A stretch of 64,000 nucleotides of DNA, from contig NZ_CABVPX010000028.1 of NCBI RefSeq assembly GCF_902499125.1, positions 37,458 through 101,457 of the forward strand, given 5' to 3'. The notes beneath the pieces were generated by a model. That model searched no databases. It was not told the origin of the DNA and was given only the letters and a program-made list of their open reading frames with translations. Positions 34,424-43,920 of the stretch are shown here, one piece after another (the stretch's first letter is position 1; each line of letters starts with the position of its first letter). The translations under genes were made by a program, and so were the position numbers. Source of the stretch: Burkholderia arboris. GTDB taxonomy: Bacteria > Pseudomonadota > Gammaproteobacteria > Burkholderiales > Burkholderiaceae.

Positions 34424-34810
34424 TTGACCCTGACCCAAGAAATAGTCCGGATCAGAAGTAGAGAAATTCGGCGTGATGTGTCCAAGCGGACACGAAGGCC
34501 ATGCCATGAAGAAGAGCAAGTTCACCGAAGAGCAGATCGCGTTTGCACTGAAGCAGGCGGAGCTGGGCACGAAGGTCGAAGAGATCTGTCGCAAGCTCGG
34601 GACCAGCGAAGCGACGTTCTACAACTGGAAGAGGAAATTCGGAGGGCTGGAGCCCTCCGAACTACGCCGGCTGCGGCAGCTTGAAGAGGAAACGCGAAGC
34701 TGAAACGACTGGTGGCAGATCTGAGCCTGGACAAGGCCATGTTGCATGACGTCCTGGCAAAAAATGTATGGTTCGCCCCGTCGACGCATGTTGATCGACG
34801 AATTGCGTGA
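34424..34810 (+). pseudogene. IS3-family (IS407 group) element fragment with frameshifted OrfA
   Basis: OrfA starts at the ATG at 34506: MKKSKFTEEQIAFALKQAEL, a helix-turn-helix, then a Leu-rich segment (LRRLRQLEEE). After EEE one base is missing, giving a premature stop (TRS, 34703). Restoring it gives AKLKRLVADLSLDKAMLHDV, the usual OrfA end. OrfB is essentially absent. The upstream TGACCCTGACCC at 34424 may be the terminal inverted repeat. Confidence 0.75.
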
Positions 34811-34974
34811 TCGCCAACAACGCGATCCAATATCAGACCCGGATTGCTGACAAACGAAATTTTGCTGTCTTCCATGTTCGACGTCTCATCACCGGCTTCG
34901 GGCCGTTTCCGGGCGCTCGGGCGCCGATGTTTTCCGCGGTCAGTCGCTTCAGCCAGTTGTCTAATAGTCGGCGA

Positions 34975-35604
34975 TCATGCCGTGCCCACGCGACGACCAG
35001 AACATCGCCCATCGTGCAGCGGACGCGACAATATGCGCCTTACATTCTGGACTGCGCGGGTGTTCGCATCGAACAGCATCTCGTGACTCTGTGTGGGATA
35101 GGCGACGAGCCAGAACGCGCGGCTGGAGTTAAGTTTGACGTGGGCGACCTCCAGGCGCCGCTGCAGCCCGCCAATAAAAGCGTATTCGCAGCTCCGGTCA
35201 AACTGGAAGGCTTCGCCGGGTTCGAAGGCGAGCGGCACGAAGGCCTTGTTGCGAGGCGCCTCAATCTGCCCCTCGTGCCAACGCCTCACGGACGCGCTCA
35301 CGCGGCCGTAGCTGCCGGCGTAACCCTCGGCGCGGATCGCCTCGAACATGAACCGGGCGGTGCGCCGGTCACGCTTCGGGCGATGACTGTCGGCACGCAG
35401 CCAACCTGTCAGCTGTGCGGCCCAGTCGTCGATGACGCTCGGGCTGACGCGCTTCGGATAATTCTGCTCGACGGTATCAGTCTGCCGCAGCCAGCGGCGC
35501 ACCGTGTTTCGGGACAGGCCCGTACGCCGCGCAATCTCGCGCAGCGGGACCTTCTCGCGGAAATACATCCGCCTGATCTTGGCCAATATGCCCACCGTGA
35601 TCAC
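34975..35604 (-). pseudogene. IS21-family IstA transposase, C-terminal truncation
   Basis: About 170 residues of IstA are visible: helix-turn-helix (KVPLREIARRTGLSRNTVRR), then VSPSVIDDWAAQLTGWLRAD and the DDE core start (FEPGEAFQFDRSCEYAFIGG). After QSHEMLFDANTRA the coherent sequence stops at about 35085, where the family continues through the remaining catalytic residues. IstB is missing. Nearby GTGGGTCA copies (35649 and 35683) fit the repeated ends of IS21 elements. Confidence 0.75.
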
Positions 35605-35607
35605 CTT

Positions 35608-35642
35608 TGTATCCCCTGCTCAAAGATTGAGCAGGGGATACA
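35608..35642. repeat. 16-bp perfect inverted repeat beside istA remnant
   Basis: TGTATCCCCTGCTCAA (35608-35623), AGA, TTGAGCAGGGGATACA (35627-35642), immediately upstream of the IstA start. Could be a leader hairpin or transposase binding site of the element. Confidence 0.5.
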
Positions 35643-35807
35643 TTCACGTGGGTCAAAATTCGATGAAAATTTGGAGCTCTAGTGGGTCAGTTCTGCGCGG
35701 ACATCAACAACCCATTGACAAAGGGGTGGACAAATCGGTGGAGGCTCATCGGGTACCATGTCGACGTATATCCACCCTGTTAATCAAAACTTGTCGACAT
35801 GTTCGAT

Positions 35808-36395
35808 CTACACACGACTCAGCAACATCGTCGACGCCGACTCACTTACTTTTGAGTATCTCTCAGGTACACCCGAAATCAATTGCTTAGGGAAGGCGGC
35901 CCACATGCACAGCGAGTCGTCAGAAAGAGCGCCGAGCAAGACATCGTCAATTTTCTCGGAGATCTCGCACTCAAACTCCCAGCCGGCAGCCAAAACGAAA
36001 GAATTTGAGATGCTTTCAGCAAAATCCTTTGTTGCCAAGAAGAGAGATTCTACGTCAGACAGATCGGCATCATCTTTCAATGGTAAGGATATTAAAAATT
36101 CCTCACAAAAACCGTTCTGGTCAATATGAATGCTACTGCGAGATCCGTCCCAGCCCAACTTATTTCCGTAAACAAACAAGAGTTCATGGATATTTGCCCC
36201 CGTCTTTACAAGAGCCTCCCCCTTGGGCCAACCTTCGCGTACCGATTCCGTCGTTTTGTAATTGTCCAGGGAAACCTCCTGGATATCACCAAATAACGAC
36301 GAATATATGTCTCTGAGAGACAGGACGGTATCTAGACGCGAAGTCGAATCCGCGACGCCACTTAAAATCAACGAAATATTAAAGTGTTCGGCCAT
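35808..36395 (-). CDS. candidate immunity protein for the RHS toxin
   Basis: 195 residues, MAEHFNISLILSGVADSTSR onward, with no signal peptide. AT-rich compared with neighbours, typical of variable toxin tips and immunity genes. It begins one base after the stop of the RHS gene (stop 36397-36399, start at 36395), and its ribosome binding site is inside the RHS end, so the two are co-translated. It is an acidic, cytoplasmic-type protein (LKDDADLSDVESLFLATKDF, WEFECEISEKIDDVLLGAL). Its fold was not recognised. The immunity role is inferred from position alone. Confidence 0.65.
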   Translation of the reverse strand: MAEHFNISLILSGVADSTSRLDTVLSLRDIYSSLFGDIQEVSLDNYKTTESVREGWPKGEALVKTGANIHELLFVYGNKLGWDGSRSSIHIDQNGFCEEFLISLPLKDDADLSDVESLFLATKDFAESISNSFVLAAGWEFECEISEKIDDVLLGALSDDSLCMWAAFPKQLISGVPERYSKVSESASTMLLSRV

Positions 36396-36396
36396 C

Positions 36397-39300
36397 TTAT
36401 GGATTCCCTATAGGATAAAGGCTTCTGAAATTTCCGCTCGAGTCAAGCCTCAGTAAATTATTGCCGCTCTGAACATGTGTTTCACCCGAATACTTCGGCG
36501 CACCTTTGGGATATGTCGTTCTCGTAGCGTTTGAGTCATTATATATGTCATTCGCCAGATCGCGGTACTCCTTGCTGTTTCGATACCCCGGTAAATCAGG
36601 GTCTTTGTGCTCGCCAAATTTCTTCCCAAACTGCTTGTCCGCGCCTGGGCACGCCTGTGGTTCCTTCTGTCTGGGCCAAAGATCTGCAATGACTCTTCCA
36701 GCTCTCGCAATCGGGATTAGTGCGCACTCAGGACAAACCGGCTGGAGCCCCGGTTCAATGTCGTAAAGACCAAGTGGATCAATAAAAGAGAGGGGATTTC
36801 CGCGAACATATGCATACGCGTTTACCGATCCATTCGTGCGATCAATAGAGTCTTCGCTGATAAATCTCGAAGTTTGTGGGCTGTAATATCGATTCCGATA
36901 GTAATACAGCCCCGATCCATCATTCTCTCTTCCGGCGTATTGGGTGGAATTTGCATTTGATTCTCCCGCTGTCGATGCACCACCATACGGTTCATATGAA
37001 TATGTGGTTTTTGTCAAACCATTCTCATCCACCAATGCAAGGGTACTACCCAGTGCATCAGTGATAGCAATCCTCGCCCCCAAACTATCTGTGCGTGTAA
37101 AAAATTGATCTATCAATAACCCTGTTAGGCGCGTCGCCGAAGCTGATCCAGCGGCTAGCTCCTGTACGAAATTTTCGCCGTCGTAGACGAAATTTGTTGT
37201 AGATCCATTTATGGTTTTCGCAACCCTTCGGCCAGATGAATCATACGAGAATGAACCATTAACGCTGCCGCCAATAGAAGTTAACCTCTCGCGCGAATCC
37301 CACTGATAGGTTGACGTCCCATCCGAAGCAAGATTCCCATTCGCGTCATAGGTTTTGGTTGATCCGGCCCAGTTTACAAGTCGGTTGGCGGCATCGTAAG
37401 TTGCACCCGACATCCCTGCAGGAATCAGCGTCGTCGCAAGCGAACCGTTCGCTTCCACTCGCTGACCATTAGGGTTGTACGTGTAAGACAGCGCACCAAT
37501 AACTGTACTGCCCTTGATGTAGCCAATCGACGTCACCTCGTCCGCAGCACTGAATTCATATGTTTTGACGATGCCATTCGGCATTGTCAGCGTTTTTGGT
37601 CGACCAGCAGCGTCGTAGGTGAACGCAACCTTCGAGTTTCCTTGGATAATAGCCAGCAACTGGTTAGCATCGTCATAGCCATAAGATAGGCTAGGCTGCC
37701 CACCAACCTGAAAGGTTACTCGGCGACCAGCCGCGTCGTATCCGTACGAAACGATGCCGGTTGGTGTCGTCTCGCTAAGTAGTCGATCCAGTCCATCGTA
37801 TGATCGCGAAATCGACCCGCTAGCGGTATCAACTATCTGCGTCAAGCGGTCGCCATAATCATATGTGCTATTTACTGATGCGTCCGGTTCCGTTAGATTT
37901 CCACCCACCAATGTTTGCCCATACTTGGCTGCGATGCCACGATTCAAAGCATCGTACGTATAGGTGGCCACCTTACCGATCCTGTCCACGTACCGAATAA
38001 GATTGTTATTGCCATCGTACGTATATGATTCCGTCGCTTGCAACGGATCCGTTCGACTAGCTAACCTATCCTTTGCGTCGTATGTGAACTGAGTGACGGA
38101 CCCTCGAGCGTCCGTGAAACTCATGAGATTACCATTGGCATCGTAGGTCGCGTGGATAGCTCCGCCTTGCGCGTCCGCGGCCTGCGTCAACAGTCCTCGA
38201 GCATTGAACCGGAAGAGTGTCCGATTGCCGACGCTATCGACAATAGAAAGAGGGCGTCCGATCGCATCGAGATATCGCGTGAAAGCTCGGCCGAGCGGGT
38301 CAACTACCGAAATCAAGTCTGCGCCGAGATATTGATACGAGGTCGTGTGGCCCAACGGATCTGTGGATGTTAGGCGTTGCCCTACATGATTGAACGTATA
38401 GGTTGAGGATCGATTCAGTGCATCCGTAACCCCAATCCGATTTCCAACCGGATCGTACAAGTAGCTCAAAGTGTGTCCGAGTGGATCGGTGAAAGTGCTA
38501 AGTCTGTTGAACGTGGGGTCGTATGTGAAAGTTGAAGTAAGGGCTTGCGCCGTCCCAGACAGCAACGTGCGACTTGTCATGTTTCCTTTCACGTCGTACG
38601 TATAGCTGGTCTTTCGACCCAGCGCATCCGTAGACGAAAGCAAAAGGTTAGATGCCTGATCGCGATCGTAGCTAAACGTCTGGGCCTCGGGCTTACCAAA
38701 CCCCCAAGTTCCCCCCGTAGAATAACCGTTCGCATTGAACGACATTATTCGAACGTTGCCATTTGGATCGGTGATTGTCGTCTTTGTTACCTTGCCAGAG
38801 GTGTCGAGCGCATAAGCGAACTGATAGATCCCACCGTCCGCCAACGTCTGTTTGCTGACACGATTATTTTCGTCGTAAACATTCGTCACCATAGTCTGGC
38901 CATTCGGCCGTACCACCGTGAGCATGTTGTTCAATGAGTCGTACGTGTACCGCTCGATACCGCCGTCCGGGTCAGTAACGGAAGCCAGACGTCCCTGCGA
39001 GTCATACTGATAGCCAACGACACGCCCGATATTGTCGACGGCTTGCGTTATGCGATTCCCCGAGTCGTACGATAGGTTGATATATCGACCATCAGGAGAC
39101 GTGATCCGTGTCAGATTTCCATACGTGTCTCTAGTCAAGCTCAGGTGATTACCTAATCGATCATCGAAAGCAGTCATCGCCGCCTTTCGCGCACTACTGC
39201 AGCCGGTGCATTCGGCGAAATACATCTTTCGCCCATCTTTCATTTTTAGGACCCAGTTAGATCCGGTCCACGAAATGGCGGCGCCGTAGTAGGCACTCGG

Positions 39301-41157
39301 ACTCGATGTGTGGGTATACACCGCGTCTATATAGCCTGTTCCCGGCGAAGTCCGCGGGAAATGAATACGGCCACCGTCTGGCAATATCAAATCCTGATAT
39401 GTCCAGGGATAGATGTCCCCAATCGTAAAGATGTCATACCGATCATTCGTTCCGACACCGAAGGCTCGAACAGTGTTGTCGCTTTGCCGATAAACGCGAG
39501 TTAGCTCTAGAGGAATGATTCCAGGGATCGAAAGATCTGTCCGGGCATGCATGAAGAGCCCCGTCGCGCAATCCACGGGATCCCCCCCTTGAGAGCCACA
39601 CCCGCCACCTGCGCCGCCACCTCCACTTTCGGCCGGCTGATCAGGGGTGGGGGGCGCTGGAGTACAACTCTCGTCCGGACTAGCCGGCCCTGGCGTGCCC
39701 CCTGCACCGGGCGACCCCCCCCCTCCAGTGCACCCTCCCGGGGACGGCCCGATAGCAGGTGCATTCGCCGGCACCGAGACCATTGCGCCAGTTAGCTCAT
39801 AGATAGCCACCCCCAGATTCGGCACAATCTGCTCACCGTTAGGCGAGATCTTTCCTTGCCCATAGACGTACCAGCCCTTTTCCGATGGGTCGTAGTTCCA
39901 GAAATCGAGAACGGAACCCGGAGGATCATGACGATAATTCGGGTAAATCACCCGAGCGCCTTGTGCACTTGCGGCGTTGATGCCCTCGAGATGAGCGCCA
40001 CCCGGTTGAACCGTGAAATACACGGGGACATACTGAGTCGGTAACGGAAACGGCGGGCGATCCACGGGGATCGGGGTAATCGAGAGCTCGTTGATCACGT
40101 GTCCTTCGCGATCGCGAAGAACGGTACCCGCCGGAATACGGACCTGCAATCCCGGGATATAAGGCGTCTTCACAACGATTTCCTCGGTCGTAGGCGAGGG
40201 AAAGCGTACAGAATGCTTCGTGTCTATCACCGGCATCCAACTCGTGAACGGTAGGGTCGTTGTCCGTCCAGCGACCAGATTCACAAGCACTTCAAAATAT
40301 CCGAAAGTACGACCTGGCCTATTCGCGCTTCGACCATCGATTACAAGCGTCTGGAGGCCACCGTTGGAACTTGATACGAGAAATCGACCTGTACGATCTG
40401 TAAGTGTTTGACGGTCACCGATCTTTACCGTGACGTTCGCGGCGGGACTACCATTCATGAACAAGACCTGTCCGGCTAACGCCGTATCGCCTTGACGTCC
40501 CGCAAGGGGCGACAGCATCTGATAGGTCGAATTACCTTTGTGAACACGCCAATCACCCTTCAGGTTGATGGCTTGCGGTGTCCATAGTTTTGTTTTCTCA
40601 ACCGTCGAGGTGATTTCGGCTGAACGGTCGAGCTGTTTGTCGTTCGCGACAGCCTTACCTACCGATTCATTGCCGGATAGCGAAGTAGTCAAAAATCCCA
40701 CAGTCACCATGGGCACCTCTTCGCCCGACAGCGATTTCGTGCCTTTAACAAATAACGTGTAGTGCGCAGCCGGACGCAGCTCGGTTCGAGGACGCACGAT
40801 AATCCTCTTTCGATCATCCGAAAACTCGGCGTCAATAGGAGTGGCATCCGTGGGGCCCAGCAGAGTGACGACGCCGGGCCTCAGAGATGTCTCGTCAAAC
40901 GCCTTAGGAGCTTGAACACTCAACTTGGCATCGAGTGGAACATCAATCGCACCATTAGTCGGAAAGGTCTTGATTGACGAACCTTCGGATGACTCGGGCG
41001 ACACGCGAGAAATCGCCGAAGCAATTGTTGAACTGGCGACTTCGTCGGCAGCCGCAATCTGCGAGAAAATTTGGGATATGGCCAACACGCCCATCAAGAT
41101 CCAGTATGGCCAAGCCCGAATCCTCTCAACATGGAGAAGTAATTTCTTTCTGTTCAT
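36397..41157 (-). CDS. RHS-repeat protein with variable C-terminal toxin tip
   Basis: 1586 residues. Signal peptide-like start (YWILMGVLAISQIFSQIAAA), an N-terminal Ig/carboxypeptidase-like region, a Gly/Pro linker with several Cys, the RHS entry motif GDPVDCATGLF, then some twenty or more YD repeats (FTYDAKDRLASRTDP style). The core ends at RFISEDSIDRTNG and NPLSFIDPLGL, typical of RHS cages. The remaining 122 residues (YDIEPG to SLYPIGNP) are the tip; KKFGEHKD and GNNLLRLDSSGNFRSLYP recall colicin-D/BECR-like nucleases, but weakly. No PAAR or VgrG domain. Operon with the upstream TIG protein (14 bp) and the immunity gene. Confidence 0.9.
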   Translation of the reverse strand: MNRKKLLLHVERIRAWPYWILMGVLAISQIFSQIAAADEVASSTIASAISRVSPESSEGSSIKTFPTNGAIDVPLDAKLSVQAPKAFDETSLRPGVVTLLGPTDATPIDAEFSDDRKRIIVRPRTELRPAAHYTLFVKGTKSLSGEEVPMVTVGFLTTSLSGNESVGKAVANDKQLDRSAEITSTVEKTKLWTPQAINLKGDWRVHKGNSTYQMLSPLAGRQGDTALAGQVLFMNGSPAANVTVKIGDRQTLTDRTGRFLVSSSNGGLQTLVIDGRSANRPGRTFGYFEVLVNLVAGRTTTLPFTSWMPVIDTKHSVRFPSPTTEEIVVKTPYIPGLQVRIPAGTVLRDREGHVINELSITPIPVDRPPFPLPTQYVPVYFTVQPGGAHLEGINAASAQGARVIYPNYRHDPPGSVLDFWNYDPSEKGWYVYGQGKISPNGEQIVPNLGVAIYELTGAMVSVPANAPAIGPSPGGCTGGGGSPGAGGTPGPASPDESCTPAPPTPDQPAESGGGGAGGGCGSQGGDPVDCATGLFMHARTDLSIPGIIPLELTRVYRQSDNTVRAFGVGTNDRYDIFTIGDIYPWTYQDLILPDGGRIHFPRTSPGTGYIDAVYTHTSSPSAYYGAAISWTGSNWVLKMKDGRKMYFAECTGCSSARKAAMTAFDDRLGNHLSLTRDTYGNLTRITSPDGRYINLSYDSGNRITQAVDNIGRVVGYQYDSQGRLASVTDPDGGIERYTYDSLNNMLTVVRPNGQTMVTNVYDENNRVSKQTLADGGIYQFAYALDTSGKVTKTTITDPNGNVRIMSFNANGYSTGGTWGFGKPEAQTFSYDRDQASNLLLSSTDALGRKTSYTYDVKGNMTSRTLLSGTAQALTSTFTYDPTFNRLSTFTDPLGHTLSYLYDPVGNRIGVTDALNRSSTYTFNHVGQRLTSTDPLGHTTSYQYLGADLISVVDPLGRAFTRYLDAIGRPLSIVDSVGNRTLFRFNARGLLTQAADAQGGAIHATYDANGNLMSFTDARGSVTQFTYDAKDRLASRTDPLQATESYTYDGNNNLIRYVDRIGKVATYTYDALNRGIAAKYGQTLVGGNLTEPDASVNSTYDYGDRLTQIVDTASGSISRSYDGLDRLLSETTPTGIVSYGYDAAGRRVTFQVGGQPSLSYGYDDANQLLAIIQGNSKVAFTYDAAGRPKTLTMPNGIVKTYEFSAADEVTSIGYIKGSTVIGALSYTYNPNGQRVEANGSLATTLIPAGMSGATYDAANRLVNWAGSTKTYDANGNLASDGTSTYQWDSRERLTSIGGSVNGSFSYDSSGRRVAKTINGSTTNFVYDGENFVQELAAGSASATRLTGLLIDQFFTRTDSLGARIAITDALGSTLALVDENGLTKTTYSYEPYGGASTAGESNANSTQYAGRENDGSGLYYYRNRYYSPQTSRFISEDSIDRTNGSVNAYAYVRGNPLSFIDPLGLYDIEPGLQPVCPECALIPIARAGRVIADLWPRQKEPQACPGADKQFGKKFGEHKDPDLPGYRNSKEYRDLANDIYNDSNATRTTYPKGAPKYSGETHVQSGNNLLRLDSSGNFRSLYPIGNP

Positions 41158-41171
41158 CTCGAGCGCCCCGC

Positions 41172-43532
41172 TTACTGATTAGTCAAGTTGAACGTTGCCG
41201 ACCCAACGCTCGTCGAGGAAGGTGTCAACTTGATTTGATAGGTTCCGGTAATCGGAAGTGTCAGAACACTGCTCGTATAGTTTGAACTGCAGAACATAGT
41301 ACGGGATAAGAGATCAGTACCGTCCGGCTTGTAGATTGCAACGTAGTTGCACGTCTTGCTGACGTTGACGCTCAGTTTGACGGTCTGTGCGGCTTGTCCA
41401 TTAAATGACAGTACCGCCGATTGCCCCGGCGTTGACAGCGTCACTGGCACCGCACTTCCACCAATGGAGATGACCCCAGTAACGTCTGGCGGTACGCCAT
41501 ATAGCGAAAATGTCATGGTACCCATGCTCGTTCCACTCGGTGTGAGTTGGATCTTGTAGGTACCGGTCTGAGCGAGCGTAATTGCACCACTGAAGAAGCC
41601 GGAAAAACATACGTTGGTACTTGTAACCGTGCTCCCATCAGGATTGGTGACCGCGACCCCTTGGCAGGCTTGCGCCATGCTTGAATCAGGACTGACGTTC
41701 AATGAAATTCTGTCCCCGGTTGAGGCCGAGAACGTCAAGCTGCCTTTTTGACCGGGTGCGGAGACAACGATGCCAATGGGGGTGCCATTCGCCACAATGG
41801 TTCCCGTTGTGTCCGGCGGAACGGTATAGAGTTTGAACGTTGCGCTCCCAACTGTCGTCGAAGCAGGCGCCAACAGTATCGAGTAGGTTCCAGAGGATGG
41901 AAGGGTTATCACACCACTGAAGAAGCTCGTATTGCAGTTGAGTTTTTGAGGGAGGAGTAAGCTTCCGTCTGGACTGGTAATGGAAAAGTATTCGCAGTTT
42001 TGCCACAATGGCGACGCGATGTCAGCTACCAACGAGATTTTCTGGCCAGTTATCCCATTAAACGTCAGATTCATCCTCTGACCAGGCGTCGAGACTGACA
42101 GTCCCACTGGCGTGCCGTCCGATGAAATCGCAGCGGTTGCGTCCTGCGGCACGTCATAGAGCGTAAACGTCACCGCGCCAACGTTGGTTACGGTAGGTCG
42201 GAGTCGAATCGTGTAGTTACCCGACGATGGTAACGGTTGGACTCCTGAGAAATAAGTTGATCCACAGCTCAGTTTCTCTGGAAGCAAAGTCGATCCGTCC
42301 GGTGACGTGATCGAAAAATAAACGCACGCCTTTGACATACTGCTGTCAAGCCCGGCGAGCAGAGAAATTCGTTTTGATGCAATGCCAGCGAACGTCAGCG
42401 AAATTTGCTGTCCCGGTTTGGTTGTTGAGAGAGCTACCGGTGATCCCCCGGGGCTAATCGTACCAGTGGCATCGGTTGCGTCGTAAGCAGTCAGCGAAAC
42501 GTTACCGGTGTCGCTGCTTTCCGGGAGGACTAGCACGGTATAGCTACCATCCACCGGCAGCGAAAAGGAACCCGTAAATGAGGTGGCACAAAGATTTGAT
42601 TGTGCAATCGGCTCGCCAAGCGGCGATAGGATGCGCAAGGATCCTAACGTACATTTGGTGAACGTCGTACTGTTCATGAGGACACTGGCGCGTTGTCCAA
42701 AGTGACCATCGAAGACTTTCAGCCCAATCTTCCCGGCGGCACCGACCGCCACTGTTCCTGGTCCATCGAGATTCATGCGTCCGACCGAGTCGACCGAGGC
42801 CACCGTATACGGACTCGGAGGGACAAAAAGATCTGGCCCATTGTCGACACGCCCAAACGGTGTGGTCACTCCAACCCGACCTGAGGTTGCCCCCATCGGC
42901 ACCGATGATGTGATTGTTGTACCTGTGCTCGATTGAACGAAAGCGCTGCGCAGGTTGAGCGACAGGTTGTTGAGTTCGTTGGTCGCTTGGAAATTGCTGC
43001 CGAGGATGGAAATAGCATCGCCGGGGGCCGCGACAGTTGGTGAAACACTAGTCAGAGTTGGTGTGACATCCACGCTCACTGAGAATGTCTTGAGAGAAGC
43101 GGCGGTGCCTGCCGGAGCGGAAACAGTCACCAAGCCCGATGCCGCACCCGAAGGAACTCGAACCAACAACTGAGTTTGGCTGGCGGAGACAACCGTGGCC
43201 GCCACGCCATCAAATGTCACACTATTCTCATTGGCGGCCGATGAAAACCCGTATCCCGAAACGGTCACGATGCTATTGACCGGAGCTTGCCGTGGAGTTA
43301 CGGATAGCACGGATATCGGGCCGCTTTTGCGCACAATCGACAGAATATTCCCTGCCGCATCATATTCGTAAACGGCGGCCTCACCCGAGCCATCAACGAC
43401 GCTGACAAGTCGGCCGAGCTCATCATAGGAATAATTGATTGGGTCGGCAATACTAACACCGGAAAACCCGATCCATACCAATACAACGCCTATCCACACG
43501 ATGTGGATAGTGCGCAATAAGCGTCGCCGCAT
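41172..43532 (-). CDS. secreted TIG/IPT-domain protein with repeated cysteine modules
   Basis: 786 residues. After a signal peptide (IVWIGVVLVWIGFSGVSIAD) come two RHS-like YD units (YSYDELGRLVSVVDGSG, YEYDAAGNILSIVR), then two TIG/IPT domains (VTPRQAPVNSIVTVSGYGFS; LTSVSPTVAAPGDAISILGS). Residues about 250-786 hold five modules of about 100-110 residues, each with two or three Cys and the ending TFKLYTVPPDTTGTI-like. They resemble pre-peptidase or adhesion modules. It precedes the RHS gene by 14 bp, so it is probably co-transcribed and may help display or deliver it. No such pair is known to me. Confidence 0.8.
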   Translation of the reverse strand: MRRRLLRTIHIVWIGVVLVWIGFSGVSIADPINYSYDELGRLVSVVDGSGEAAVYEYDAAGNILSIVRKSGPISVLSVTPRQAPVNSIVTVSGYGFSSAANENSVTFDGVAATVVSASQTQLLVRVPSGAASGLVTVSAPAGTAASLKTFSVSVDVTPTLTSVSPTVAAPGDAISILGSNFQATNELNNLSLNLRSAFVQSSTGTTITSSVPMGATSGRVGVTTPFGRVDNGPDLFVPPSPYTVASVDSVGRMNLDGPGTVAVGAAGKIGLKVFDGHFGQRASVLMNSTTFTKCTLGSLRILSPLGEPIAQSNLCATSFTGSFSLPVDGSYTVLVLPESSDTGNVSLTAYDATDATGTISPGGSPVALSTTKPGQQISLTFAGIASKRISLLAGLDSSMSKACVYFSITSPDGSTLLPEKLSCGSTYFSGVQPLPSSGNYTIRLRPTVTNVGAVTFTLYDVPQDATAAISSDGTPVGLSVSTPGQRMNLTFNGITGQKISLVADIASPLWQNCEYFSITSPDGSLLLPQKLNCNTSFFSGVITLPSSGTYSILLAPASTTVGSATFKLYTVPPDTTGTIVANGTPIGIVVSAPGQKGSLTFSASTGDRISLNVSPDSSMAQACQGVAVTNPDGSTVTSTNVCFSGFFSGAITLAQTGTYKIQLTPSGTSMGTMTFSLYGVPPDVTGVISIGGSAVPVTLSTPGQSAVLSFNGQAAQTVKLSVNVSKTCNYVAIYKPDGTDLLSRTMFCSSNYTSSVLTLPITGTYQIKLTPSSTSVGSATFNLTNQ

Positions 43533-43920
43533 TGCGATCCTCGCTAGATTTATTCCGTCAAGCGGGCAGGTGTGCTCAACGAAATGAGTCTATTTTTTCA
43601 ATACCACCAAACTCTATAAGAAGTGACTAGCAGACGATGATACGGGATTCGCTTCCGAGCATGGATACACCGCATATGATGCGCGGTTGGCGATTCAAAT
43701 TTCCACCATGCCCCCCCCCGGGGGGAAATTTAGAATTTCAGTTGGGTCTGACTCTTTTTGACGAGTAAGGCTAGCATAACCTATCCGCGCGTCGAAATCT
43801 TCATACAACATTGAGCAAGCACCAAAGAGCAATTTTCCATACAATATATCTGCAACGAAAAATTCATCCGCACGCACACATTCGATTTCTTGAAATAATA
43901 TTTCAATTCCACTTAGATTG
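43533..43920. other. divergent promoter region, with an orphan coding fragment
   Basis: On the minus strand 43695-43900 a coherent stretch reads IEILFQEIECVRADEFFVAD and ILYGKLLFGACSMLYEDFD, ending in a stop, but no start codon precedes it. It could be the end of an older immunity-like gene. The stretch also includes promoters of the RHS operon and of the peroxidase. Confidence 0.3.
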
